Shown: positions 1 through 7,635 of the stretch, one piece after another
How positions within the stretch are numbered: position 1 is the first letter of the stretch
Layout of the letters: each line of letters begins with the position of its first letter
Source: ZC4RG29 sp032907565
GTDB lineage: Bacteria > Bacteroidota > Bacteroidia > Cytophagales > Cyclobacteriaceae
Reading direction: 5' to 3'
Length of the DNA stretch: 14,408 nucleotides
Assembly: GCA_032907565.1 (NCBI GenBank)
Contig: JAJJPK010000147.1
Coordinates: forward strand, 1-14,408
Notes under the pieces: model-generated
Databases searched by the model: none
Told to the model about the DNA's origin: nothing
Seen by the model: the letters and a program-made list of their open reading frames with translations, nothing else
Translations under genes and position numbers: made by a program

Positions 1-250
1 TACCGAGGAAGGTCTCTTCAAAACGGACCTGTCTGCATGACCAAACTACTCTAATCGATCAATCTGGGATATGCAGCCAGACAGGCTGCAATAATACGGA
101 CTCAGGTGCAGATTTTCTATACCGGAGCCCAAAAAATGCCATTGGCAGCCCGCATTGCAATAACGGTTAGAACCCCCCTCCTGTTCCTTTTTCTACCGAT
201 AAGTTACAGGGGCCACGCGCCCCGACGAAGAACTTAGTGTACTCGGGGCG
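1..250. other. Left-edge intergenic region with two hairpins; possible 3' tail of an upstream gene
   Basis: I see no convincing complete gene here. One + strand frame is open from the window edge to a TGA at 38-40 (tail TEEGLFKTDLSA) and could be the C-terminus of a gene lying mostly outside the window; 12 residues are too few to identify it. A 7-bp stem (TGCAGCC 72-78, GGCTGCA 84-90) follows it but has no T-tract, so it is at best a weak terminator. An 8-bp GC-rich inverted repeat (218-225 with 243-250) lies directly against the promoter of the next gene. A long minus-strand ORF running in from the neighbouring gene is its shadow. Confidence 0.4.
218..250. repeat. GC-rich inverted repeat abutting the -33 box
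   Basis: CGCCCCGA at 218-225 is the exact reverse complement of TCGGGGCG at 243-250, separated by 17 bases. The 5' arm can alternatively pair with GGGGC at 209-213 through GCCCC at 219-223. No T-run follows on the + strand, so it is not a textbook terminator. It ends one base before the TTG of the -33 box and could be an upstream terminator or a protein-binding site; I cannot tell which. Confidence 0.4.
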
Positions 251-280
251 TTGCAGATGTCAGTTACTTTTCTAACTTTG
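251..280 (+). promoter_or_regulatory. Bacteroidota-type promoter for the membrane protein/regulator unit
   Basis: TTG at 251-253 and TAACTTTG at 273-280 are separated by 19 bp. This matches the Bacteroidota housekeeping sigma consensus (-33 TTG, -7 TAnnTTTG). Transcription would start near 285, about 15 nt before the ATG at 301. The last six bases of the -7 box (ACTTTG) are also the left arm of the palindrome at 275-291, so a protein bound there would block the promoter. Confidence 0.7.
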
Positions 281-296
281 TATTTCAAAGTACTTT
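275..296. promoter_or_regulatory. Operator-like palindrome, copy 1 (ACTTTG-N5-CAAAGT-ACTTT)
   Basis: ACTTTG 275-280 and CAAAGT 286-291 form a perfect 6-5-6 inverted repeat. The right arm runs into ACTTT, giving a second perfect palindrome, AAAGTACTTT, at 287-296. A further ACTTT occurs at 266-270. The same architecture with the same spacing recurs at 1239-1260 before the radical SAM gene. The site overlaps the -7 box and ends four bases before the start codon. It is probably bound by the winged-helix protein encoded at 921-1223 (inference). Confidence 0.6.
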
Positions 297-300
297 TAAA

Positions 301-924
301 ATGAAGGAAATACCGGAGTATGAGAAGGATTTGGCCTCCATCAGGACGATGATGGAGCGATCCGTAAAATTCATTTCCCTTAGCGGCCTTTCCGGGATCC
401 TGGCGGGCATTTACGCTATAGTCGGCGCGGCTGTAGCCTACCGCCTGGTCTACTACCCCCAATCGCCCTTCGCCTACCGCATCGAAACGTTGCAGGAAGT
501 CAGTACGCTGAACAAACTGATTATTACCGCGGTCTGCGTGCTGGTGGCCTCCCTCGGAACGGGACTCTGGTTGAGCCACCGCAAGGCGAGAAAACACGAC
601 ATGAACCTCTGGAACACCACAACCAAAACGCTACTTATCAACCTGGCAATCCCCCTCGTCACGGGCGGGCTCTTTATTCTCATCCTGCTGCAAGGCGGCC
701 ACTACGGTATCGCAGCACCGGCCTGCCTCATATTCTACGGATTGGCCCTCATCAACGCCAGCGCCAACCTGTACGACGAAGTTCGATACCTCGGCTACAG
801 CGAAATCGCGCTCGGCCTCATTGCCGCCTACCTCGCCGGTTTTGGACTGCTTTTCTGGACCCTGGGATTCGGAGTGTTGCATATTATATATGGAGCCGTC
901 ATGTATTATCGCTACGACAAGTGA
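301..924 (+). CDS. Six-helix membrane protein of unknown function, paired with winged-helix regulator
   Basis: This is a 207-aa integral membrane protein of a family I recognise from Bacteroidota, usually encoded just before a small winged-helix regulator. A short charged N-terminus (residues 1-24) carries the conserved-looking stretch RTMMERSVKFISLSGLSGI. About six hydrophobic segments follow, near residues 26-48, 72-91, 112-130, 133-153, 163-179 and 182-202. No catalytic motif or signal peptide is visible, so its biochemical role is unknown. The ATG sits right behind the operator palindrome and no Shine-Dalgarno is evident, as is usual in this phylum. The gene ends in GTGA, overlapping the GTG start of the regulator, which implies translational coupling. 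Because its partner is a DNA-binding protein, it could be a membrane sensor or anti-regulator (inference). Confidence 0.85.
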   Translation: MKEIPEYEKDLASIRTMMERSVKFISLSGLSGILAGIYAIVGAAVAYRLVYYPQSPFAYRIETLQEVSTLNKLIITAVCVLVASLGTGLWLSHRKARKHDMNLWNTTTKTLLINLAIPLVTGGLFILILLQGGHYGIAAPACLIFYGLALINASANLYDEVRYLGYSEIALGLIAAYLAGFGLLFWTLGFGVLHIIYGAVMYYRYDK

Positions 925-1223
925 AAAACCCGTTCGATCAACTCGATAAAGTATTGGAACACCGCGTGCGACTTCAGATCATGTCGGTACTGGTTTCAAA
1001 CCAATCGTACGACTTCAACTCGCTGAAGGAACTGCTCGGTGTTACCGACGGCAACCTCGCCTCCCACATCAAGGCGCTGGAACGGGAAAAGTACGTCTCG
1101 ATTAACAAATCATTCGTCGATCGGAAACCCAATACCAAGTATAGGATCACCGACAAAGGACGACAAGCCTTCAAAAAACACCTGGATGCGCTGGAGGCCG
1201 TCGTGAGAAAACAACGCAGCTAA
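921..1223 (+). CDS. Winged-helix (MarR/ArsR-like, HTH_34-type) transcriptional regulator
   Basis: The product is a 100-aa single-domain DNA-binding protein. LDKVLEHRVRLQIMSVL forms the first helices, SLKELLGVTDGNLASHIKALE is the helix-turn-helix (about residues 34-54), and the wing (KSFVDRKPNTKYRITDKG, about 63-80) precedes a C-terminal helix. Length and layout match the small winged-helix family (PF13601-like) that neighbours creD in many Bacteroidota. Translation starts at a GTG overlapping the upstream stop by 4 bp; the protein begins MKNPFDQL. No ligand-binding or metal-binding residues are seen. The palindromes at 275-296 and 1239-1260 flank this two-gene unit and are the natural candidates for its operators, giving autoregulation plus control of the downstream unit. 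That link is inferred and not shown by the sequence. Confidence 0.88.
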   Translation: MKNPFDQLDKVLEHRVRLQIMSVLVSNQSYDFNSLKELLGVTDGNLASHIKALEREKYVSINKSFVDRKPNTKYRITDKGRQAFKKHLDALEAVVRKQRS

Positions 1224-1238
1224 TTTTTTTGAATGTAA

Positions 1239-1260
1239 ACTTTGAAACACAAAGTACTTT
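1239..1260. promoter_or_regulatory. Operator-like palindrome, copy 2, before the radical SAM/creD unit
   Basis: ACTTTG 1239-1244 and CAAAGT 1250-1255 form the same perfect 6-5-6 inverted repeat as copy 1, again followed by ACTTT (AAAGTACTTT palindrome 1251-1260). Only the 5-bp spacer differs (AAACA versus TATTT). A near -7 box, TA-AA-CTTTG with one extra base, overlaps the left arm (1236-1244), but I see no good -33 element. The downstream unit may therefore be partly read through from the upstream one. The copy lies 16 bp before the preferred ATG at 1277. Confidence 0.6.
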
Positions 1261-1276
1261 CAAACTGATAAGAATT

Positions 1277-2692
1277 ATGATCGTCAAGATGATCCTCCCG
1301 GCCCTCACCGAAGCGGAAAGCCCCTACTGGCGCCCGATCAAGTATTCACTCTTTCCTCCGCTGGGTCTGGCAACACTTGCCTCCTGGCTTTCGCCGGACG
1401 ACGAGGTGATCCTCCAAGATCAGCACGTGGAGCGGGTGGATCTCTCCGACGAACCGGACCTTGTGGTAATACAGGTATACATCACCAACGCCTATCGCGC
1501 ATACGCGATGGCCGATCACTATCGAGCTAAAGGATCCTATGTCGTCCTGGGAGGACTCCACGTCACGTCGCTACCCGACGAAGCGGCCCAACATGCAGAC
1601 ACCATATTCATCGGACCCGGTGACGAATCCTTCCCAAGGTTCCTGCGCGACTTCAGGAATGGCAATCCTCTCAAAATATACCAGGGCACACATCGATCCC
1701 TTGAACACGTTCCACCGGTTCGCCGCGACCTCATCAAGAGGCACCTTTACCTCGTACCGAATTCTATCGTCGTAACGCGCGGATGCCCGCACCACTGTAA
1801 CTTTTGCTATAAGGATGCATTCTTCAACGGCGGCAAGTCGTTCTACACCCAGCTGGTGGACGAAGCACTGGCAGAGATCGACCGCCTACCCGGACGTCAC
1901 CTGTATTTCCTCGACGACCACCTGCTCGGAAATGCCAGGTTCGCAGCTGCCCTCTTCGAAGGCATGAAGGGCATGAACCGCGTGTTTCAAGCTGCGTCAA
2001 CCGTCGATGCCGTGCTGCGCGGAAATCTTATCGAAAAGGCAGCCGATGCAGGACTGAGAAGCCTGTTCGTCGGCTTCGAAACCTTCTCACCCGAAAACCT
2101 ACGGCGAAGCAACAAGAAGCAAAACCTTTCAAAAGACTACACCGCGGCGGTCAACCGGCTACACGATCTGGGGATCATGATCAACGGCAGCTTTGTCTTC
2201 GGGCTGGACGACGACGATAAAGATGTCTTCCGTCGCACGGTGAACTGGGGCGTAAACCATGCCTTGACCACAGCCACCTACCATATACTAACCCCCTATC
2301 CAGGCACGCAGCTATTTGCCGACATGGAGGCGCAGGGCAGAATCACTACGCGCAATTGGGATCTCTACGACACGCGTCATGTCGTGTATCGTACAAAGCG
2401 CCTAACTCCGGAAGCCCTTGAAAAAGGCTACCATTGGGCCTACCGTAAATTCTACAATTGGAGCAACATCTTTGCTGCCAGCCTAAAGCACGATTCCTTC
2501 AAACACGCACTCAAACACATTGCGTATACGGGTGGGTGGAAAAAATTTGAGCCGCTTTGGAATTTCATCATTAAGTCCGGCGCTCTGAACACAATGCTTC
2601 CCCTGCTCGAGGCTGTACTGTCCAGGGTCCATCCAAAATCCAGCCCTATCCGCGAAGGTCAAATCGCAACCATTCAATCGACATTAACTTAA
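1277..2692 (+). CDS. B12-binding-domain radical SAM protein
   Basis: The product has 471 aa. An N-terminal Rossmann-like cobalamin-binding-type domain (about 1-140) shows PPLGLATLASWL and VVLGGLHVTSLPDEA followed by FIGPGDESF; the B12-ligating DxHxxG signature is not clear, as in many members. The radical SAM core has C170-x3-C174-x2-C177 (CPHHCNFC) for the 4Fe-4S cluster. FLDDHLLGN and TPYPGTQLF...GRITTRNWDLYDTRHVVY follow, resembling the DUF4070-associated class. A C-terminal helical region spans about 400-471. A longer reading from a TTG at 1229 would run through the palindrome, so ATG 1277 is preferred. creD follows after 13 bp, suggesting one operon. The substrate is unknown; relatives methylate or rearrange lipids and cofactors, so envelope-lipid modification is possible but only inferred. 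Confidence 0.85.
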   Translation: MIVKMILPALTEAESPYWRPIKYSLFPPLGLATLASWLSPDDEVILQDQHVERVDLSDEPDLVVIQVYITNAYRAYAMADHYRAKGSYVVLGGLHVTSLPDEAAQHADTIFIGPGDESFPRFLRDFRNGNPLKIYQGTHRSLEHVPPVRRDLIKRHLYLVPNSIVVTRGCPHHCNFCYKDAFFNGGKSFYTQLVDEALAEIDRLPGRHLYFLDDHLLGNARFAAALFEGMKGMNRVFQAASTVDAVLRGNLIEKAADAGLRSLFVGFETFSPENLRRSNKKQNLSKDYTAAVNRLHDLGIMINGSFVFGLDDDDKDVFRRTVNWGVNHALTTATYHILTPYPGTQLFADMEAQGRITTRNWDLYDTRHVVYRTKRLTPEALEKGYHWAYRKFYNWSNIFAASLKHDSFKHALKHIAYTGGWKKFEPLWNFIIKSGALNTMLPLLEAVLSRVHPKSSPIREGQIATIQSTLT

Positions 2693-2705
2693 TTCTCAAT
2701 ATACT

Positions 2706-4073
2706 ATGGAAACATCTCCATCTTTTGGTCCATTCAAGTTCAAGCTGCCCTACGGCGCAAGCATTACGCTGAAGCTGCTGTTCGTGGGCCTGCTCACCCT
2801 CGTACTTTTGATCCCTGCCGTATGGATCATGGCCCTGATTGAAGAGCGACAGGAACGCGCAGAAGGCGTCGTGGACGAAATAGCCGAGAAATGGTCCGGG
2901 CGCCAGACCCTCGGTGGGCCTATTCTCGTCGTTCCTTACACTGTATCGGAAACCGTGCGAAGCAGCGCGGGGGATGAGCGCACGGTGCAGCACACCGAGT
3001 ATGCATACTTCCTTCCGGAACAGCTGACGATCACAGGGAAGGTCGAACCCGAAGTACTCAGTCGCGGTATCTTCGACGCCGTAGTGTATCGGTCTACGCT
3101 TTCAACGCGGGCGACGTTCAAAGCACCCGACTTTGAGTCTCTCGAGATTTCGCCAGACGTCGTGCAATGGGCAAACACACGCTTTGTTGTCGGCATCAAA
3201 GACCTCGGAGGCATCAGCGTACCGCCCGTTGTTTCTGTCGGCGGAACAACCCTGGAAACAGAACCCATCGCCGACATTTATGGAAGGGATAATGTCTCCG
3301 TCCATAATGCCTCACCGGGAATTGCTTCAAAAACCGGATGGTTATCCGCGGCAGACTTCAAACCGGACGTCGAATTCACCTTGAATCTCAAGGGGAGTCA
3401 AACCCTGAATTTTATCCCGGCGGGAAAGGCCACGACCGTGAACCTGGAGGGCGCCTGGGGAGATCCAAGCTTCGATGGCAGATTCTTGCCGGAAACGAGG
3501 ACCGTCAACGAAGCCGACTTCAGTGCGCAATGGAACATCCTTCACTACAACCGTCCTTTCCCCCAACAATGGACCGGGAACCAGAAGGTACTCGAAGGAT
3601 CGGAATTCGGCGTCAACCTTCTTGTTCCGGTCGACCAGTACCAGAAGAGCATGCGCACTTCCAAGTATGCGATACTGATCATCCTGCTTACGTTCGTCTC
3701 ACTCTTCATGGTTGAGATCATCCGCAAGATCAGGATCCACCCCTTCCAATATGCACTCATCGGCGCGGCACTCATCATCTACTACACACTGCTGCTGAGC
3801 ATCTCGGAACACCTGGGATTCAACGCTGCCTACTGGATCGCCACGGCTGCTACGGTATTGCTAGTTTCCTGGTACGCCCGCACATTCCTGAATGAAGCAT
3901 CACACACTATACTGTTTAGTCTGATGCTAACTGTGTTCTATGCCTTCATCTTCGTGATCATACTGCAACAGGATTTCTCGCTCCTCATCGGAAGCATCGG
4001 CCTGTTCCTGGTGATAGGGCTGCTCATGTACTTCTCACGGAAGATAACCTGGTACAAAGAATCCGAAGCATAA
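2706..4073 (+). CDS. creD: Cell envelope integrity inner membrane protein CreD
   Basis: This 455-aa protein has the size and topology of CreD (E. coli about 450 aa). One N-terminal membrane helix (about residues 20-46) leads into EERQERAEGVVDEIAEKWSGRQTLGGPILVVPY, a CreD hallmark. A large periplasmic beta-rich domain follows to about residue 315. At least five C-terminal helices complete the protein (about 320-340, 346-366, 370-390, 397-420, 424-443). The domain keeps EYAYFLPEQLTITGKVEPEVLSRGIF and the C-terminal block KIRIHPFQYALIG. In enterobacteria CreD belongs to the CreBC regulon and affects envelope properties and beta-lactam response; its molecular activity is unknown. Here the regulator is a winged-helix protein rather than a two-component system. 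It sits 13 bp after the radical SAM gene and 7 bp before the next gene. Confidence 0.93.
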   Translation: METSPSFGPFKFKLPYGASITLKLLFVGLLTLVLLIPAVWIMALIEERQERAEGVVDEIAEKWSGRQTLGGPILVVPYTVSETVRSSAGDERTVQHTEYAYFLPEQLTITGKVEPEVLSRGIFDAVVYRSTLSTRATFKAPDFESLEISPDVVQWANTRFVVGIKDLGGISVPPVVSVGGTTLETEPIADIYGRDNVSVHNASPGIASKTGWLSAADFKPDVEFTLNLKGSQTLNFIPAGKATTVNLEGAWGDPSFDGRFLPETRTVNEADFSAQWNILHYNRPFPQQWTGNQKVLEGSEFGVNLLVPVDQYQKSMRTSKYAILIILLTFVSLFMVEIIRKIRIHPFQYALIGAALIIYYTLLLSISEHLGFNAAYWIATAATVLLVSWYARTFLNEASHTILFSLMLTVFYAFIFVIILQQDFSLLIGSIGLFLVIGLLMYFSRKITWYKESEA

Positions 4074-4080
4074 CGAAATC

Positions 4081-5178
4081 ATGTCAAGCGAACGGTCATC
4101 ATGGTGGCCGCCGTTCATTACGCTCCTGCCGGCGGTCATTCTGGTCTACATCAACTGGGAGGCGGTTGGTCTCGTCAGCGACCAACTGCCTGCCCGGCTG
4201 CGTGTGGAATGGGCCGTTACAGGCGTCACATTAATGGCAATCTGGATAGCGCATACCGGGTATTGGTTGCGTTATCTTTGGAACCGCCGCAAACTCGACC
4301 GGTCGTACGCCCTGTTCACGATCTGGAGCTATACACTGGCACTTCTCTTATACAGCAGGGCCGGATGCGAGAGTATTCCGGACGGGATTCAAGGCGCTGT
4401 ACTCGGCGAACGACGACTTTGGTACGTCATAGCCAGTCTCGCACCCACGTTTGTCCATGCAGCGATGATTATGCGCGGCCCGCGATGGCGCCTGTTAGGG
4501 AAACGGAACATTCTCCTGTCATTGATACCAGTGGCCTTGGTAGCCACGATGCATCCCCACGGGAGGGATCTTTTGCTTATCAGTTTTGTGGTTGTAGCAC
4601 CGCTATTGTCGGCGCGATGGGTTCGATCGATATCCGTGCGAAAACCCGAATGGCAACCCTTCGTTTACCTTTCAATTCGATTGACGGCGGCAGTTGCCTA
4701 TCCACTCTGCGGCATCCTTGCCAACGATGACATCTTTCTCGACATCGCCTTGCAATCCTGGTATCACAAGGGATTTTATTTGCTCGCCACCATCAACGCA
4801 TTCGCCATGTGCATTCCCGAGGTCCCTCACCGAAATACCAGGATGGCGCTCTTTATCCTCAGGCTCACCACGACCGGATTTATGTTGCTCATGCTAATGT
4901 TGTACCTGCCAGTACTTCCGCAGTCGGCCATGGCCCTGGCTTCATTCGGATTCGGGTACCTTATGTTGGCTCCGGTGGTACTCTCCGTTACCAAGGCACG
5001 GATACTCGCAGCCGACATCGCCTTCCTCCGTTCGCACTTCACAAGGCGACGCCTGATCCTGATTTCGCTTGTTGTCGTGATACTTTGTGCGGCGCTTGCA
5101 GTCTACATTCTTCAGCCGGTGTCTCCGGATGTATTGGTCACGCTGTACCACCGCTATGCATTTCCGAGAAACGGATAG
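4081..5178 (+). CDS. Polytopic membrane protein, unrecognised
   Basis: I do not recognise this 365-aa protein. It is strongly hydrophobic with roughly 10-11 membrane segments, near residues 11-28, 45-64, 78-94, 110-130, 143-158, 163-178, 196-213, 228-246, 257-279, 283-302 and 324-345. Short basic loops such as RRKLDR, RGPRWRLLGKR and RRR suggest many cytoplasmic turns. No transporter or enzyme motif, signal peptide or soluble domain is seen. The ATG lies 7 bp after the creD stop, so it is almost certainly the last gene of that operon and likely works in the same envelope function. Its last 25 bp overlap the 3' end of the opposing pruA gene, leaving no room for a separate intergenic terminator. 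Confidence 0.75.
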   Translation: MSSERSSWWPPFITLLPAVILVYINWEAVGLVSDQLPARLRVEWAVTGVTLMAIWIAHTGYWLRYLWNRRKLDRSYALFTIWSYTLALLLYSRAGCESIPDGIQGAVLGERRLWYVIASLAPTFVHAAMIMRGPRWRLLGKRNILLSLIPVALVATMHPHGRDLLLISFVVVAPLLSARWVRSISVRKPEWQPFVYLSIRLTAAVAYPLCGILANDDIFLDIALQSWYHKGFYLLATINAFAMCIPEVPHRNTRMALFILRLTTTGFMLLMLMLYLPVLPQSAMALASFGFGYLMLAPVVLSVTKARILAADIAFLRSHFTRRRLILISLVVVILCAALAVYILQPVSPDVLVTLYHRYAFPRNG

Positions 5179-6785
5179 CGATAGTCCGTCGGCGGAACGA
5201 ATGTTTCCTTAATGACTCGAGCTGATACCCACCTGAGCAGGTTCATCCGAGCGCCGGCTTTGTCGTTCGTACCCGAGGCCCTGGCGCCACCGAACGGTTG
5301 CTGTCCGACAACTGCTCCGGTAGGTTTGTCGTTGATGTAAAAATTGCCCGCGGCGTTGACCAGTCGGCGCGTGGCCAGGTCGATTGCATAACGGTCCTTG
5401 GCGAGGATGGAGCCGGTAAGGGCATAGGGTGAGGTGCGGTCGACAAGCGCGAGCGTGTCTTCGTATGCATCCTCGGGATAAACATAGATCGTCAGTACCG
5501 GACCAAAGATCTCCTCACACATGGTGACGGAGGATGGATCCTCGGTGACGATGACGGTGGGTTCTACGAAATAGCCTTTCGACTTATCCGATCCGCCGCC
5601 GACGATAATCTCATTCTTCGGATTCTTTCGCGCTTGTTCGATGTAGCCGGTAATCTTGTTAAACGCGCGTTCGTCAATTACCGCGTTGATGAAGTTTCCG
5701 AAATCTTCAACACCACCCATGCGGAAACTCTTGATATCCGATACCAGCCTCTCTTTGACTTCGTCCCAAAGGTTGGACGGAATATACGCACGTGATGCAG
5801 CGGAGCATTTTTGTCCCTGGTATTCAAACGCTCCCCGCGCCAGTGCCGTTGCCACTTCGCGCGCGTCGGCGCTGCGATGTACCATGACGAAGTCTTTGCC
5901 ACCGGTCTCACCGACGATGCGGGGATACGACCGATACTGGGCAATGTTATTACCAATTGTCTTCCAGATGCTTCTGAACACAGCTGTGCTGCCGGTAAAG
6001 TGAATTCCTGCAAAGTCGGCATGACTAAAGATGACGTCTCCTGCCAGCGGTCCGTCGACATAAATCAGGTTAATCACGCCGTCGGGCAATCCCGCTTCGC
6101 GCAGTACTTGCATGATCACATGAGCGGCGTAGATCTGAGTATAGGCTGGCTTCCAGATTACGGTGTTGCCCATCATGGCCATACATGTCGGCAGGTTGCC
6201 GGCGATGGCGGTAAAGTTGAACGGCGTAAGCGCAAAGGTAAATCCTTCCAGCGGGCGGTATTCGGTCCTGTTCCAGACGCCAGGTGCTGACTCCGGTTGA
6301 TCCGAATAAATGCCCGCCATGTAGTAGGTATTGAAGCGAAGAAAGTCGATCAATTCGCACGCAGAATCAATTTCCGCCTGGTAAGCATTCTTCGACTGGC
6401 CGAGCATGGTAGCTGCATTGATCTTGTAACGCCAGGGTCCTGCCAGCAACTCAGCGGCTTTGAGAAATATGGACGCGCGTTGCTCCCACCCCAGTTCTGC
6501 CCAGGCCGGCCGCGCCTGAAGGGCAGCCTTGATGGCTTGCGTGACGTGAGCAACATCCCCCTCAAAAAAGTATCCCAGTGTATGTTGATGATCATGCGGC
6601 GGCCGGATGGCGATCTTTCGTTCTCCTTTAACTTCCTTTCCACCGATAACCATCGGTATTTCTACTACGTTGGAGCGTGCTGATTCGACCGCCCGCTTAA
6701 GAGACTCGCGTTCCGGCGACCCCGGCGCGTAAGAAAGCACCGGCTCATTCTTGGGGACCGGCACGTTGAAGAATCCTTTGGGCAT
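5154..6785 (-). CDS. pruA: L-glutamate gamma-semialdehyde (1-pyrroline-5-carboxylate) dehydrogenase
   Basis: The enzyme oxidises glutamate-5-semialdehyde (from P5C) to glutamate with NAD+, the second step of proline degradation. The 543-aa length fits the stand-alone PruA/ALDH4 type. Visible ALDH features are the oxyanion Asn in TPFNFTAIAGN (N191), the NAD-binding segment VIWKPA (about 209-214), FTGSTAVF (263-270), the general base in GETGGKDF (E293), and the catalytic Cys in YQGQKCSAASR (C327). EEIFGPV (424-430) and the C-terminal PFGGARASGTNDKAG are also typical of ALDH4. ATG 6785 opens the conserved MPKGFFNVPVPKNEPV N-terminus. No proline dehydrogenase (PutA/PRODH) gene is in the window. 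Its 3' end overlaps that of the convergent membrane-protein gene by 25 bp. Confidence 0.96.
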   Translation of the reverse strand: MPKGFFNVPVPKNEPVLSYAPGSPERESLKRAVESARSNVVEIPMVIGGKEVKGERKIAIRPPHDHQHTLGYFFEGDVAHVTQAIKAALQARPAWAELGWEQRASIFLKAAELLAGPWRYKINAATMLGQSKNAYQAEIDSACELIDFLRFNTYYMAGIYSDQPESAPGVWNRTEYRPLEGFTFALTPFNFTAIAGNLPTCMAMMGNTVIWKPAYTQIYAAHVIMQVLREAGLPDGVINLIYVDGPLAGDVIFSHADFAGIHFTGSTAVFRSIWKTIGNNIAQYRSYPRIVGETGGKDFVMVHRSADAREVATALARGAFEYQGQKCSAASRAYIPSNLWDEVKERLVSDIKSFRMGGVEDFGNFINAVIDERAFNKITGYIEQARKNPKNEIIVGGGSDKSKGYFVEPTVIVTEDPSSVTMCEEIFGPVLTIYVYPEDAYEDTLALVDRTSPYALTGSILAKDRYAIDLATRRLVNAAGNFYINDKPTGAVVGQQPFGGARASGTNDKAGARMNLLRWVSARVIKETFVPPTDYRYPFLGNA

Positions 6786-6864
6786 AATGTATTCGTTTGG
6801 TTAATAATGTTCTGACTGCCAAGATAGAATATATGCCGGACAAAGGGTAGGTGGCAGTTCGCCA

Positions 6865-7557
6865 TTACAGTATAGAACACAGCTCGATCAGGCTGCTGAT
6901 CTCATAGTTGACGGGTGTGTCATGCGGTGTGCGCTGCGGATTGAAAAATGCCGTGTCGATAGACGCGTTGACCGCGCCTCCTATGTCGGTAAGCAGGTTG
7001 TCTCCGACCATTAGGGTCTCCTCCGGTCGCACCGCATTGGAACGAAGCGCATACTCAAAGATCTCCTTTGCCGGCTTGCGATAACCCGCCTTTTGCGAAG
7101 TAACGATGTGATCGAAATAGTTTAGCAGGTTTCCTGACGTGAGCTTTATTTTCTGCACATCCTCAAATCCATTGGTAACGACCGTCAACGCGTAGCGACC
7201 CGACAGGTATTGCAGCGTGTCGATGGCGTGTGGCATAAGGTTACACCGGCGCGGACAAGCATGAAGATAGTCGTCCGATAGCTGTGAAGCCAACTCGGCA
7301 TCGTCAACACCGAAGGCGCGCAGGATCGCGACAAAACGGTCGTTGCGGAGGGTTTCGCTCGTAATCAGCCCTCGATCGAATTGATACCACAGCCGGTCGT
7401 TGGTCTCTTGAAAAACATTCGCAAAGGTTGTAGCATCAGGTACACCTCGCTGTGCAAGACCGTGCTGTTCGAAAATTTCGATCAGCGTCTCGCGCGAATT
7501 GGTATCGTAATCCCAGAGGGTATGATCCAGGTCAAAGAAAACTGCTCTGTATTTCAT
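6865..7557 (-). CDS. yjjG: YjjG-type HAD-superfamily nucleotidase
   Basis: The product is a 230-aa HAD phosphatase. Motif I is FFDLDHTLWDYD with nucleophile D9 and acid/base D11. Motif II is VVTNG (126-130), motif III lysine lies in SQKAGYRKPAKEIF (K156 or K161), and motif IV is VGDNLLTDIGGAVNA (D186, D191). Residues 15-90 form the helical cap. The MKYRAVFFDLDHTLWDY opening and length match the YjjG noncanonical pyrimidine nucleotidase family, which removes modified nucleotides such as 5-halo-dUMP. ATG 7557 is chosen over ATG 7566 and TTG 7569 because those lie in or beside the -7 box at 7567-7574. It lies 79 bp upstream of pruA, but I see no functional link between them. Confidence 0.9.
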   Translation of the reverse strand: MKYRAVFFDLDHTLWDYDTNSRETLIEIFEQHGLAQRGVPDATTFANVFQETNDRLWYQFDRGLITSETLRNDRFVAILRAFGVDDAELASQLSDDYLHACPRRCNLMPHAIDTLQYLSGRYALTVVTNGFEDVQKIKLTSGNLLNYFDHIVTSQKAGYRKPAKEIFEYALRSNAVRPEETLMVGDNLLTDIGGAVNASIDTAFFNPQRTPHDTPVNYEISSLIELCSIL

Positions 7558-7566
7558 AGCCGGCAT

Positions 7567-7574
7567 CAAAAATA
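7567..7574 (-). promoter_or_regulatory. -7 box (TATTTTTG) for the yjjG-type gene
   Basis: On the minus strand TATTTTTG matches TAnnTTTG exactly. It ends 9 nt before ATG 7557, implying a very short or absent 5' leader. I do not see a clear -33 TTG at the expected distance, so support is moderate. If real, it rules out the two upstream start candidates. Confidence 0.45.
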
Positions 7575-7635
7575 GTGCGTCTTAAAGAGAAACGAAATCC
7601 GTGGAAATTGATTCCGCATAGGCCGGCGGGTGATT

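Noticed and set aside
193..597. 134-aa minus-strand ORF
   Set aside because: It is antisense to the clear membrane-protein gene, with a low-complexity, non-family-like product.
1229..1276. N-terminal extension of the radical SAM protein from TTG 1229
   Set aside because: It runs through the conserved operator palindrome, and the family starts at the MIVKMILPAL region.
5154..6785. Part of a bifunctional PutA
   Set aside because: The 543-aa length and its own N-terminus fit stand-alone PruA; no proline dehydrogenase domain is present.
6815..6858. Inverted repeat ACTGCCA/TGGCAGT between the yjjG-type gene and pruA
   Set aside because: The loop is 30 nt, the stem only 7 bp and there is no T-tract, so it is not a credible terminator.
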